NCBI RefSeq assembly: GCF_002127325.2
Contig: NC_035448.2
Location: 114,787,660-114,851,659, forward strand
Direction of reading: 5' to 3'
From: Helianthus annuus
Lineage: Eukaryota > Streptophyta > Magnoliopsida > Asterales > Asteraceae
DNA: 64,000 nt
Below the pieces are notes generated by a model, which saw only the letters and a list, made by a program, of their open reading frames with translations, was not told the origin of the DNA and did no database searches. The position numbers and the translations under genes were made by a program. This document shows positions 22,872-31,139 of the stretch, piece after piece (the first letter of the stretch is position 1; each line of letters starts with the position of its first letter).

Positions 22872-23726
22872 TCATGTTGTGCTGCTTGATCCCTGAGATG
22901 AAATTTCAGAAGAACCTTTTGCATTAAAAGCAGTTTCAACCTTTGGAGAGAAATTTGTCTTTTCACTAACACCACTTTTAAAGTACAAACCGATGTCTTG
23001 TTCTCCATCATAGTTCTTCATTCTGGCAATCTTCCTTTGCTCCATCTCTTGAGCCTCCAGATGTTTGATGAATTCACCCAGTGTTAATTTTTTATATTCT
23101 TTTCTATTATTCCTCAACATCATCAAATACGTTCCCCAAAGGTCATGTGGTAACGCATCAGCTAATTTCTCAATCAGTTCATAAGTATCTCTTTTTATGC
23201 CTAATTTTGTCATATTTCTCACCAAGTTACAATATCTTTCAATAATTTGCTTAGTGTTTTCTGATTTCAAACCATGGAATAGATCAAATTCTTTCTTCAT
23301 AAGTGACATCTTGTTCTTGAGCATGTCTTCACTTCCCAGAAATTTTGCTTCCAATTCATTCCAGATTGAATATGCACTTCCATCATGTTGAAGCAAAACC
23401 AATATGTCTTCTTTAATTGCTTGCTGTAACAGACTCACCATTAATTTCTCATCTCTATACTTCTTTTTCTCATCAGCACTCATTTCTCGAATTGGCATTT
23501 CTTTTCCATTGTTTACTGTTGGTCGTTCATATTGAAACTCATTATGTTCCCAAGCATCTAGATGATACGCTTCGACCCAGGTACCAAAACGTTCGGACCA
23601 AACGTTATAATCATCAATATCCAAAAGCTTAGGTGGTTTCTGTGATGTCCCTGTTTCATTCTCAAGCAATGCACTCTGAGTAATGTTCATTGGACCAGCA
23701 AAGGCATTATAAAACTCGTTGTCCAT
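22872..23726 (-). CDS. Element E gag, N-terminal UBN2/copia-type Gag domain
   Basis: This 284-residue open frame starts MDNEFYNAFAGPMNITQ at 23726, the first ATG after the leader. Residues about 33-230 show the copia Gag (UBN2-like) pattern: YNVWSERFGTWVEA, SAYSIWNELEAKF, then FDLFHGLKSENTKQIIERYC and ALPHDLWGTYLMML. It would assemble particles around element RNA. The frame stops at 22872, before the zinc knuckle, so Gag is now truncated. Pol is absent, so any mobilisation would need enzymes in trans. Confidence 0.75.
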   Translation of the reverse strand: MDNEFYNAFAGPMNITQSALLENETGTSQKPPKLLDIDDYNVWSERFGTWVEAYHLDAWEHNEFQYERPTVNNGKEMPIREMSADEKKKYRDEKLMVSLLQQAIKEDILVLLQHDGSAYSIWNELEAKFLGSEDMLKNKMSLMKKEFDLFHGLKSENTKQIIERYCNLVRNMTKLGIKRDTYELIEKLADALPHDLWGTYLMMLRNNRKEYKKLTLGEFIKHLEAQEMEQRKIARMKNYDGEQDIGLYFKSGVSEKTNFSPKVETAFNAKGSSEISSQGSSSTT

Positions 23727-24274
23727 GATTCATTTTTTAAAAAATTCACAATCTACCAAGTTCAAGCGAAATAGCAAGAATACACTTTCAAGCAAAACCT
23801 TCTTTTGAAGCGGAATCAACAATAACAGTCTTTCAAGCGAAATAGTTGAAGCGGAATCACAAAGTAAGTTCAAGCGGAATCTCCTGTGATCACCAGCTGA
23901 AGCGGAATCAGGTTACTTTTCAAGCGAAACCTCTGTTTCGAGCGGAATTATCGAAACTTTCAAGCGGAATCTCGATATTCAAGCGAAAACAGTATATTCG
24001 AGCGAAATCACTCCATTTTTTCAAGCGAGATCAAGAACAAATTCAAGCGGAATCACTGTGACGTCATCATTTCGAACATGATTTCAAGCGAAATAGCAAA
24101 AATCTTAAGTTTTAGATCGATTTTACTTTTGAAACTTTCAAAGATTTATCAAAACATGATTGCGCGTGTTATGAGAAAAATTGAGCCAATTTTACCGTGA
24201 AAAATGTTTCAATTTGAAAAAGGAGGTGTAGAAAAGCAGAAAATACAGCTGAAATGGCAAGAACTCTTCCTCCT
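23727..24274 (-). repeat. Element E leader with TTCAAGCGGAAT motif array
   Basis: Between the PBS and the gag ATG, about 15-17 copies of TTCAAGCGRAA(T) or GAAGCGGAATC occur at 23755-24100, 15-35 bp apart, all in one orientation. The same word occurs in both orientations in the LTRs. Variants mostly differ at G/A after AGCG. Confidence 0.75.
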
Positions 24275-24288
24275 GAGCTCTGATACCA
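24275..24288 (-). other. Element E primer-binding site (tRNA-Met)
   Basis: On the minus strand it reads TGGTATCAGAGCTC, complementary to initiator tRNA-Met. It lies two bases from the 5' LTR at 24291. This fixes the element on the minus strand. Confidence 0.85.
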
Positions 24289-24290
24289 CT

Positions 24291-24757
24291 TGTAGGATCG
24301 TTTTCAGACCCGAACGAGTCGATCAGAAGAGTAATTCACCAATTCAAGAGGCGGAAACTAATGAATCAGTGTTATTTCAGCCGTATTCACTTTAAAATGT
24401 TGATTTTATTGATATACAATCCTTTTACAAGCACGACAACACTTCGGCAGCACTTCGTTGCAAACCAGAAGACCATCCCCATGATTTCGCTCCAAACAAC
24501 CCTATTTATAGGCAGCCTTATTCCGCTTGAACATGACATGTTAAGTTCAAGCGAAATCACTACAAGACAACTCAAGCGGAAACATGACTAAACTCTCGAG
24601 CGGAATAAAAATATTATGGGATTTCGCTTGAAATGACAAGTGGTCATTTCAAGCAGAATCACCTTCAAATACCAATTTCTTGGATTCCGAGCCCTAAACT
24701 AGCTATCTCTATACAAGACTCGATACAAGACGAAGTCGACAAACGAATGCACCAACA
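24291..24757 (-). mobile_element. Element E 5' LTR
   Basis: This 467-bp LTR is followed by the target duplication ATTGG at 24758-24762. It carries ATTCCGCTTGAA and TTCAAGCGAAATC words in opposite orientation within about 30 bp, allowing a stem-loop. Confidence 0.85.
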
Positions 24758-24777
24758 ATTGGAATGAAACCAAGCAA

Positions 24778-24789
24778 CCCTATTTATAG
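24778..24789 (-). promoter_or_regulatory. TATA box of D1 5' LTR
   Basis: The minus strand reads CTATAAATAGGG. Element E is inserted about 16-20 bp downstream, at or just before the expected transcription start, so the D1 promoter is now separated from its transcript. Confidence 0.75.
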
Positions 24790-24802
24790 CTGAAGCAGAG
24801 AA

Positions 24803-25097
24803 TCAACACGGCCCCGTGCCCTTCTGGCACGACCCCGTGGCCTTCAATCTCTCTCCTCTTCATTAACTACAGTGTCAGGCCTTGTACTAACACGGCCCCG
24901 TGTGTCAATGACACGGCCCCGTGGCAATTGTACTTGCTGCACTATCTCAAATTCTACGAATCTTAGAGTTGACCACGCCCCGCGTTGCCTTAGCACGGCC
25001 CAATGTTGGTCTTTCATTTTTGTCTTTTGCTGTTGTCTTTTCTTCTGCAGAGAATCATGACTCGGCACGGTCCATGCCTGGTGGGCATGGCCCCATG
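24803..25097. repeat. CACGGCCCCGTG array in D1 5' LTR U3
   Basis: About eight copies lie 15-310 bp upstream of the TATA box. Variants include CACGACCCCGTG, CACGCCCCGCG and GCATGGCCCCATGC. The last is changed symmetrically in both arms (CG to TG and CG to CA). Confidence 0.75.
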
Positions 25098-25346
25098 CCA
25101 GAGCTTCTATTCTTGTTATTTTGTTGGTTTGGATGTGGATGCGGGCTTAGCGAGTCGTGTCAATCCTCCTTCTTTGTGTTTATGTTGGTTTCTGCTGTTA
25201 ATTTGCTTCTTTTGTACGTTTAAGCTCTTTTGACCCTGTAAATTAAAAAGGAACAAAGAAACACATTTTTTCCAACATTAGTACCGAAAAGGGTTGATTT
25301 TATGTCGTATTTGGTATAATTTATATGTTGTATTTTACGCACATCA

Positions 25347-25379
25347 ATATATATAAGAGAAGGATCCGTTAGGAACCAC
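25347..25379. mobile_element. Truncated start of the MITE-like element
   Basis: These 33 bp (ATATATA... then GATCCGTTAGGAACCACCC) match the beginning of the element at 47377-48080. At about 25380 the sequence switches to element C pol, with a few shared C bases at the join. This suggests a deletion or illegitimate recombination. Confidence 0.7.
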
Positions 25380-25636
25380 CCGTTTGGTACCAACTGCTTT
25401 TCCATCCCACAGAGATACTCATCCTCAATATTCCTTTCTTTAAGAGCTTCTCTCTGCGCGGCTCGAATGCGCAATGAGAGGTCTGTCTGGACAATCATTT
25501 CTAAAGCCCTAACCCTTATGGGCTTGATCCTTTCTTTCCAACTTAGGGCATCGACGACCACATTCGCCTTCCCTGGGTGATACTTGATCTCACAATCATA
25601 ATCATTCAACAGCTCTACCCAGCGTCTTTGCCTCAT
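25380..25636 (-). pseudogene. Element C RNase H end, truncated
   Basis: The minus frame covers the end of RNase H ([20 protein letters not shown], then VVVDALS) and the linker to integrase, ending at VPNG where the MITE-like fragment begins. All of integrase and the 3' LTR are missing. Compared with element B, ADALSR has become VDALSW, so this copy is decaying. Confidence 0.75.
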
Positions 25637-26359
25637 GTTAAGCTCTTTTTGATCAAAAATGTGCTGCAGGCTTTTGTGATAAGTGAAGATGGTGCATCGC
25701 GTGCCATATAAGTAATGTCGCTAGATCTTCAATGCGAATACCACCGCGCCTAATTCCAAATCATGCGTGGTATAATTTTTCTCGTGGACCTTCAACTGGC
25801 GAGAAGCATATGCTATAACTTTTGGACGCTGCATTAGCACACAGCCTAAACCCTGACGTGAGGCGTCACAATATACCACGAAGTCGTCCGTGCCTTCGGG
25901 CAGCGATAGAATTGGTGCGTTGCAAAGTATGTTCTTCAACAACTGAAACGCTTCTTCTTGGTTGTCTCCCCAATCAAACTTCTTGTCTTTCTGTGTGAGA
26001 GTGGTCAGAGGCTGAGCGATTTTCGAGAAATCTTCAATGACCCTACGATAATAACCAGCCAAACCTAGAAACTGTCGAATCTCGGTTGGCGTCTTTGGAG
26101 TTTCCCAGTTCTTGATCGCCTCGATCTTTGTGGGATCCACATGAATTCCATTCCCATTAACCACATGACCAAGAAACTGAACTTCGCGTAACCAGAACTC
26201 GCACTTCGAGAACTTCGCATACAACTTCTCCTTTTTAAGTAGCTCTAAAATAGCTCTTAAGTGTTGCTCATGTTCTTCTTTCGTCTTCGAGTAGATCAAA
26301 TTGTCATCAATGAACACAATCACAAACTTATCGAGGTAGGGCTTGCAGACTCTGTTCAT
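25637..26359 (-). pseudogene. Element C reverse transcriptase palm to RNase H
   Basis: The frame starts [19 protein letters not shown] and includes RT motif FIDD (followed by N instead of the usual I). Then come [18 protein letters not shown] and the RNase H motif [19 protein letters not shown] premature stop at 25718-25720 replaces the Trp of [10 protein letters not shown] seen in element B (TGG to TAG). Upstream it is out of frame with 26360-26697. Confidence 0.8.
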
Positions 26360-26697
26360 TAAATCTTGAACTCTGCTGGTGTGTTCGTCAAACCAAACGG
26401 CATAACCAGGAACTCGTAATGTCCATATCGAGTTCTAAAAGCAGTCTTGGGAATACTTTCCTCTTGAATTCTCAACTGGTGATAACCTGATCGAAGATCG
26501 ATCTTTGAGTAAAAGCTTGAACCCTGCAACTGATCGAATAGGTCATCGATCCTGGGCAAAGGATATCTGTTCTTAATGGTCAACTTGTTCAGCTCCCGGT
26601 AGTCGACACACATGCGAAAACTACCATCTTTCTTCTTAACAGAAAAAACTGGAGCTCCCCAAGGCGAGAAGCTTGGTCTGATAAATCCTTTATCCAA
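26360..26697 (-). pseudogene. Element C reverse transcriptase, fingers part
   Basis: It contains [57 protein letters not shown] and MPFGLTN, the classical Ty3 RT N-terminal motifs. After TNTPAEF the frame shifts, splitting RT. A stop also separates it from the protease frame (LST stop at 26710). Confidence 0.8.
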
Positions 26698-26709
26698 CAG
26701 CTCCTGGAG

Positions 26710-27783
26710 TTACGTTGACAGCTCTTGCATTTCCGAAGGTGCGAGTCGATAAGGTACCTTAGCTATAGGTGCAACGCCTGGAACCAAGTCAATATGAAAC
26801 TCGACTTGCGTTTGCGGCGGCAATCCTGGCAAGTCTTCTGGAAAGACTTCAGGATATTCCTTCACGACTGGAATATCTTCTATTTTTGGCTCAGCAGCTT
26901 CTTTATCAACGATGTGTGCCAAGAAGGCGACACATCCCTTCTTCAAACACTTTCTAGCTTTCAAACAACTAATGATCCTTAGAGGCGTCTCGTGCTTCTC
27001 TCCGTGTACCACAATCGTTTCTCCATCCGCCATTGGGATGCGAATGATCTTCTCGTGACATACAATCCCAGCTTTGTTGCTTGACAACCAATCCATCCCT
27101 ACTACCACATCGAAGCTTCCCAATTCGACTGGCAGTAGATCCAGTGTAAACTCGTGTTCTCCCAGCTCTATTACGCAACCTCTGATAACTTCATTCGTTT
27201 CAACTAGCTTTCCATTAGCCAGTTCAACTGAGTACGGAATGTCTAACTTACTAGCAGTTAACCCAAGCATTTTCTTAAATACTAGCGATACAAAACTATA
27301 GTCGGCACCAGTATCAAATAGCACAGATGCAAAGTGTTGATTTATAGGGAACGTACCAGTGACAACATTTGGATCTTGGCGCGCTTCCCTTGCACCGATG
27401 TTGAATACTCTTCCTTGAGGTTGATTGAGTTTTGGGCATTCACGCTTGAAGTGCCCGACGTCTCCGCAGTTAAAACATCCTGGTCCTCGACCATTCCCAT
27501 TTCCATTTCCACCTTGAGCGTTGTTTTGGTTGCGATTTCCACTCCCAGCTTGGTTGGCAAAATTTCCCCGGTTTCCATTTCCGCCATTCCCTCCTTGTGG
27601 GCGGTTTACAACTCCATTACCTCCACGGTTGTTGTTACCAAAACCCCTTTGGCCGCCACGGCCAGTACCAACCCAACAAGTTTCTTTCGACTGGCCCATT
27701 CTTCCATAAGATTCACATTTCCCAGATCTACATCGTCCCTCATGATGCAATTGACAAGCGTTACACTTGGGCAAGGTGCCCAT
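26710..27783 (-). pseudogene. Element C Gag zinc knuckles and aspartic protease
   Basis: In order, this frame has [12 protein letters not shown], then CESYGRMGQSKETC, which has lost the second Cys and the His of a CCHC knuckle. A Gly/Asn-rich stretch, a good knuckle [14 protein letters not shown], the protease motif [13 protein letters not shown] and the linker LPGLPP leading to RT follow. The element B copy retains [14 protein letters not shown]. Several frame breaks upstream separate it from the capsid part. Confidence 0.8.
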
Positions 27784-28468
27784 ATACCCTTTTCCTTTGG
27801 CCTTGGCTGGTGCGCTTGTCTCACCCTTCTTGTTCGAACTGCTTGTACCTTGCTTAAAGTTGGAGAACTTTCTTTTGTTTTCTCATGAGGATTCAACATA
27901 TGTTTCTTTCTTCTTTGGTTCAGAAATTGAAAACTTGTTCAACCGGATAGCTTCCTCGGTTAGTGACACGCTCAGGTCGATGGCTTCAGTAATTGTTGCC
28001 GGTTTTGACGATGTAACCATGCTCATAATCTGAGGTGCCAACCCCAGATAAAACGCTCCACGCGTTTGAATTCAGGCGTAACCATGTATGGTACCACATG
28101 GGACAGATCATGAAACCTCTGAACATACTCGGCGATTTTTGGGCCGTCCATCTTAAGGTTGCAAAATTCCGTTTCCAGCTTTTGTATTTCGGCCCGTGAA
28201 CAGTATTTCTTCCTCATGAGCTCCTTCAGCTCAGTCCATGTCAATGCATATGCCGCCGCCTCTCCCAGGGTCTGTACTTGCAGATTCCACCATGATAAAG
28301 CACCATCAAGAAAGAGCCCTGAGATGTATGTAACTTGCTGTTCAGGAGCACACTTGCTCATCCTTAAGATAGAATCCGTCTTTTCTGCCCATTGAACATA
28401 TGCCACTGCACCCCCGGTGCCATCAAAGTTAAGCGGTTTGCAGTCTAGAAATTGTTTGTAGGTGCAGC
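27784..28468 (-). pseudogene. Element C Gag capsid region (exon 2)
   Basis: The frame 28023-28468 has GCTYKQFLDCKPLNFDGTGG, WAEKTDSILRMSKC, GAALSWW-type and LKELMRKKYCSRAEIQKLE segments, the retrotransposon Gag (Retrotrans_gag) pattern. It would form the particle. A one-base loss near 28045 (relative to B) shifts the frame at RFIWG. Its 5' end at 28468 is a candidate splice acceptor site, so the first 46 codons come from 28561-28699. Confidence 0.75.
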
Positions 28469-28560
28469 CTGTCCAAGCAATGTTATTCATAGAAAACATT
28501 AGCAATTGCACATGAAATGTCCAAGTGTAGCGTAATGTGTCTCGAGTGACTCAACATGAC
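28469..28560 (-). other. Candidate 92-nt intron in element C gag
   Basis: On the minus strand it starts GTCATG after AAATG and ends TTGCTTGGACAG before GCTGCACC, with a branch-point-like TGCTAATG about 40 nt before the acceptor. Removing it joins exon 1 (ending ...NNPPN plus one base) to GCTYKQFLDC in phase 1. Unspliced RNA meets a stop inside it. Element A has an equivalent interval at the same Gag position and phase. Confidence 0.6.
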
Positions 28561-28699
28561 CATTTGGTGGGTTGTTGTTTCTTGAGGTATTCCCGCTGGT
28601 CACAGCGCGGGAGGCCTCGTAGTCAGCAATGGCTTGCGAAATTCTTGCTTGCAATTCTGCCTCAGTAGTGGGCAGGCGGTTATCCCTTCTTGGTGGCAT
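28561..28699 (-). CDS. Element C Gag N-terminus (exon 1)
   Basis: It starts MPPRRDNRLPTTEAELQARI at 28699. The segment is 46 codons plus one base up to the proposed donor and has a helical, Ala/Glu-rich N-terminus usual for Tekay-like Gag. Read without splicing it continues 19 codons into the intron and stops at 28499. Confidence 0.65.
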
Positions 28700-29096
28700 T
28701 TTCTATAAGAAGATTGTATTGGTCAAGTCATAATATATAATGAGTACGTAATATGCGCATGTAGTAACATTCATCAACCTTATAACACATAACATCCCAT
28801 GTTATACTATAAAACAAATAATTCAACAACGCATATAATGAGAATACCGCGATTGAGCTATCATATAATCACGACCACAAATACAGTGTTTACAAGTTTT
28901 ACAAACGTATCATACATCCAAAAGAGACTAAGGGTCATGTCACCCTTGACTGAACTATCTAGTCATATACAACAACCAAAAATCAAATATCAAAAGTCAT
29001 CATGTCATCCTGTGGTCTTCAAAATGCTGTATAGTCTGGCTCAATCGCTGTCTTCTCATCAAAAGTAACGCTACCTGCAACAGACCAAAAATATCC
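28700..29096. other. Element C spacer between upstream ORF and gag
   Basis: This is AT-rich, non-coding sequence between the end of the acidic ORF and the gag ATG. It contains repeated ATAACAT and CATATAAT words. I see no coding potential on the minus strand; the plus frame 28799-29068 has no motif. An internal translation or splice signal for Gag could lie here, but nothing specific is visible. Confidence 0.4.
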
Positions 29097-30538
29097 TCAA
29101 GCTGATGGGGGAGGAGGAGGAGGGAAGAAAAGCAAACGGCACAAACGCACCCGATCCTCCTCAAGCGCGTGGACAACGCGCAGCAGGTAAGCAATCTGCT
29201 GCTCCGGAGTGAGAAAGCGAACATCAGAATCCGGGTGTAGTGGAAGAGGAGCTGGTGGTGTAGAAAAAGGAGACTGGCAATGACAAGGGGCGAAGTCCAC
29301 AGGAACGGCTCGCCTGAGGGTGCAAAGGGACATGTGGTGTGTGCAGCCGGTGTAAAGGAGGGCATAGATGGAAAAGCTGATGTCGTGGGTGGCACGTGAT
29401 CGGGCTGCTGTGTGGAAGGTCCTTCCCCTGGACGGGGATGGGGTATGTCCTGGAGGAAAGTGATGGGTAAGTCTGTGCGGTGGACATCAGATACATGCGG
29501 ATAAAACTGGGGAACATCAAGAGGTGCAAAAACAGGTGCAACAGGGGGTGTAACTGGTACAACAAAAGATGGATAATCGTCGTCCTCGACCCACCCATTA
29601 CGGGTGTCAGCATATCTGGGATCGACATGTGTGGCAAAAGGTGCACGATCAACAAACACCGGCACAGGATTAGGCAGAGGTGCATCAGCAACAGGAATAT
29701 CTGAAACCGGTGGTACGATGACTGGTGCATCGATAACGGGTAATGCAATGACTGGTATGTCAACGTGATCAGGCTCTGGTAAAGGATCAGGCAAAAGTGC
29801 AACGGCTGGAACATCAATATGGTCATGAGCAATGACAGGCTCTGGGCCAACTAGAGCAGGCTCAGCAGGTACAAACTCGACCTCAGGATCTGGGTCGACG
29901 TCACGGGGAACGAAGGGTGCAACAGACATCGCCATGTCTGAATCGGAGTCAGAGGAGTAGTGCTGCATGCCCCATTCGTGAAGAGAAGCGGACGCTACAG
30001 ACTCAAACGAGCCTGGACTAGACGGGTCGGATAAGGCCTCCTCAACAGGAGCCTATTCGTGAAGAGAAGCAGACGCTACAGACTCAAACGAGTCTGGACC
30101 AGACGGATCGGATAAGGCCTCCTCAACAGGAGCCTCGACAGGGACAATGGGGTCAGCAACGAGAACATCAGCAGGTGGTACGACGTCGTCCATCAGGGCC
30201 CGACCATCCTGGTCACCCTCCGGGGACCCTCAATGAACAGATCGATGTCGTCATCAGCTAACTCGACAAGTGGCAGATCCTCGACATGAACTGCATCGAG
30301 GGGGAGTGGAGCAGGGATCTGAATAAGGGGTAGATCCCCGTCGAAAGGACCATCAGCTAAAGGTACATCATCCCCAAAGTCTGGTAGAGCAAAAGGCTGG
30401 AAGTCATCCTCATCAGTGCTCGTAGTATCCGATGTATGAACCTCGCTCTCAGGTAGGATCTCGTCGTCCGAGACTATCGCCATGGGATCCAAGGTGTCTG
30501 ACACTCCGGTATTAGAAGATGATGGCATGGTGTCTGTA
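29097..30538 (-). pseudogene. Element C acidic, proline-rich ORF upstream of gag
   Basis: From MPSSSNTGVSDTLDPMAIVS at 30538 the frame continues to LFFPPPPPPSA and a stop near 29097, about 480 codons, with breaks near 30220 and 29340. The N-terminus is strongly acidic (SDDEILPESE, STDEDD). The middle is a repetitive Pro/Val/Asp/Ala region. The C-terminus has a Leu-rich helical segment (LTPEQQIAYLLRVVHALEED) before polyproline. It has no similarity I can name to Gag, Pol or Env. It lies between PBS and gag, so it would be the first ORF on the genomic RNA. Function unknown. Confidence 0.65.
29974..30135 (-). repeat. 81-bp in-frame tandem duplication in the acidic ORF
   Basis: Two copies of an 81-bp unit (29974-30054 and 30055-30135), each beginning ATTCGTGAAGAGAAGC, differ at about five positions. 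81 bp is 27 codons, so the duplication does not itself shift the frame. The element B copy has only one unit. Confidence 0.75.
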
Positions 30539-30619
30539 ACACAACCACACATGTGCACATATATCAACATGAAATCAAATAAGCATGTAAGTCACAACAA
30601 TGTAAGCAAGTAATCATCC

Positions 30620-30955
30620 TAGTCTTCCCCAGACTATCCCACCCAGTCTCTCAGACTAAATTCCCTAGTCTCTCAGACTAACTCCCTGGCCTCAAAGACC
30701 AAACCTTCCCAGTCTCTAAGACTAACTCCCTGGTCTCTAAGACCAACTCCTTGGTCTCTAAGACCAACTCCTCCCAGTCTCTAAGACCAAAACCTCCCAG
30801 TCTATAAGACTAAACCTCCCTAGTCTCTAAGATTGAATCCGCCAGTCTCTAAGACTGAACCTCCCCAGCCTCTATGGTTGAACCTCCCTCAGTATCTAAG
30901 ACTGAACTTCCCCAGCCTCTAAGGCTGAACCCCCTCAGTCTTTAAGACTGAATTA
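30620..30955 (-). repeat. Hairpin minisatellite in element C leader
   Basis: About 15 units of roughly 22 bp occur here. Each has a 13-bp imperfect palindrome: AGTCT-CTA-AGACT, GGTCT-CTA-AGACC or AGCCT-CTA-AGGCT. In several units the stem extends to six or seven pairs (TCAGTCT...AGACTGA, TTGGTCT...AGACCAA). Many arm changes are matched by the pairing base; some single changes are G-U pairs in the minus-strand RNA. The array lies between the PBS and the first ORF. A second copy is at 40945-41236. Confidence 0.85.
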
Positions 30956-31123
30956 TAGACATGAATTTTGAAATGTGTAATTGTGCCTTTTGTTTCTAAA
31001 AATGGTTATACTCTGGATCTGGACGTTTTGTGTATGCAATGTAAAAATGTTGAAAACATTTTCTTGAGAGCCCTGATGATCATAGTCTATACTCGAGAAG
31101 GAATCCTAGTTCGCTATGATCGA

Positions 31124-31136
31124 GGCTCTGATACCA
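31124..31136 (-). other. Element C primer-binding site (tRNA-Met)
   Basis: On the minus strand it reads TGGTATCAGAGCC, three bases from the LTR at 31140. Initiator tRNA-Met priming is usual for Tekay-like elements. Confidence 0.85.
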
Positions 31137-31139
31137 AGC

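Larger units (their letters stand above)
8912..24757 (-). mobile_element. Element E: pol-less Sirevirus-like Ty1/copia element
   Basis: Element E has LTRs at 8912-9377 and 24291-24757, starting TGTAGGATCG and ending GCACCAACA, with perfect target duplications ATTGG at 8907-8911 and 24758-24762. The PBS matches initiator tRNA-Met. Coding content is an extended gag with two zinc-knuckle regions and a coiled-coil linker; no integrase, RT or RNase H was found. Extended Gag and several purine tracts near the 3' end fit the Sirevirus lineage. Element F is nested inside gag. LTRs differ at about 22 positions by eye. Confidence 0.85.
24763..25346 (-). mobile_element. Element D1, 5' LTR, second part (U3)
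   Basis: The LTR continues after the element E target site and ends in ...ACGCACATCA at 25346, that is TGATGTGCGT on the minus strand. It holds the TATA box and the U3 motif array. It is followed directly by the first 33 bp of the MITE-like element also seen after the other two D LTRs. Confidence 0.8.

Noticed and set aside
27334..27888. 184-codon plus-strand open frame (also 39376-39750)
   Set aside because: Shadow of the Gly/Asn-rich zinc-knuckle region of elements C and B on the minus strand.
30620..30955. CRISPR-like array
   Set aside because: Units are contiguous, variable and hairpin-shaped, with no unique spacers; this is a plant retrotransposon leader. The other motif arrays also lack constant repeat and spacer lengths.
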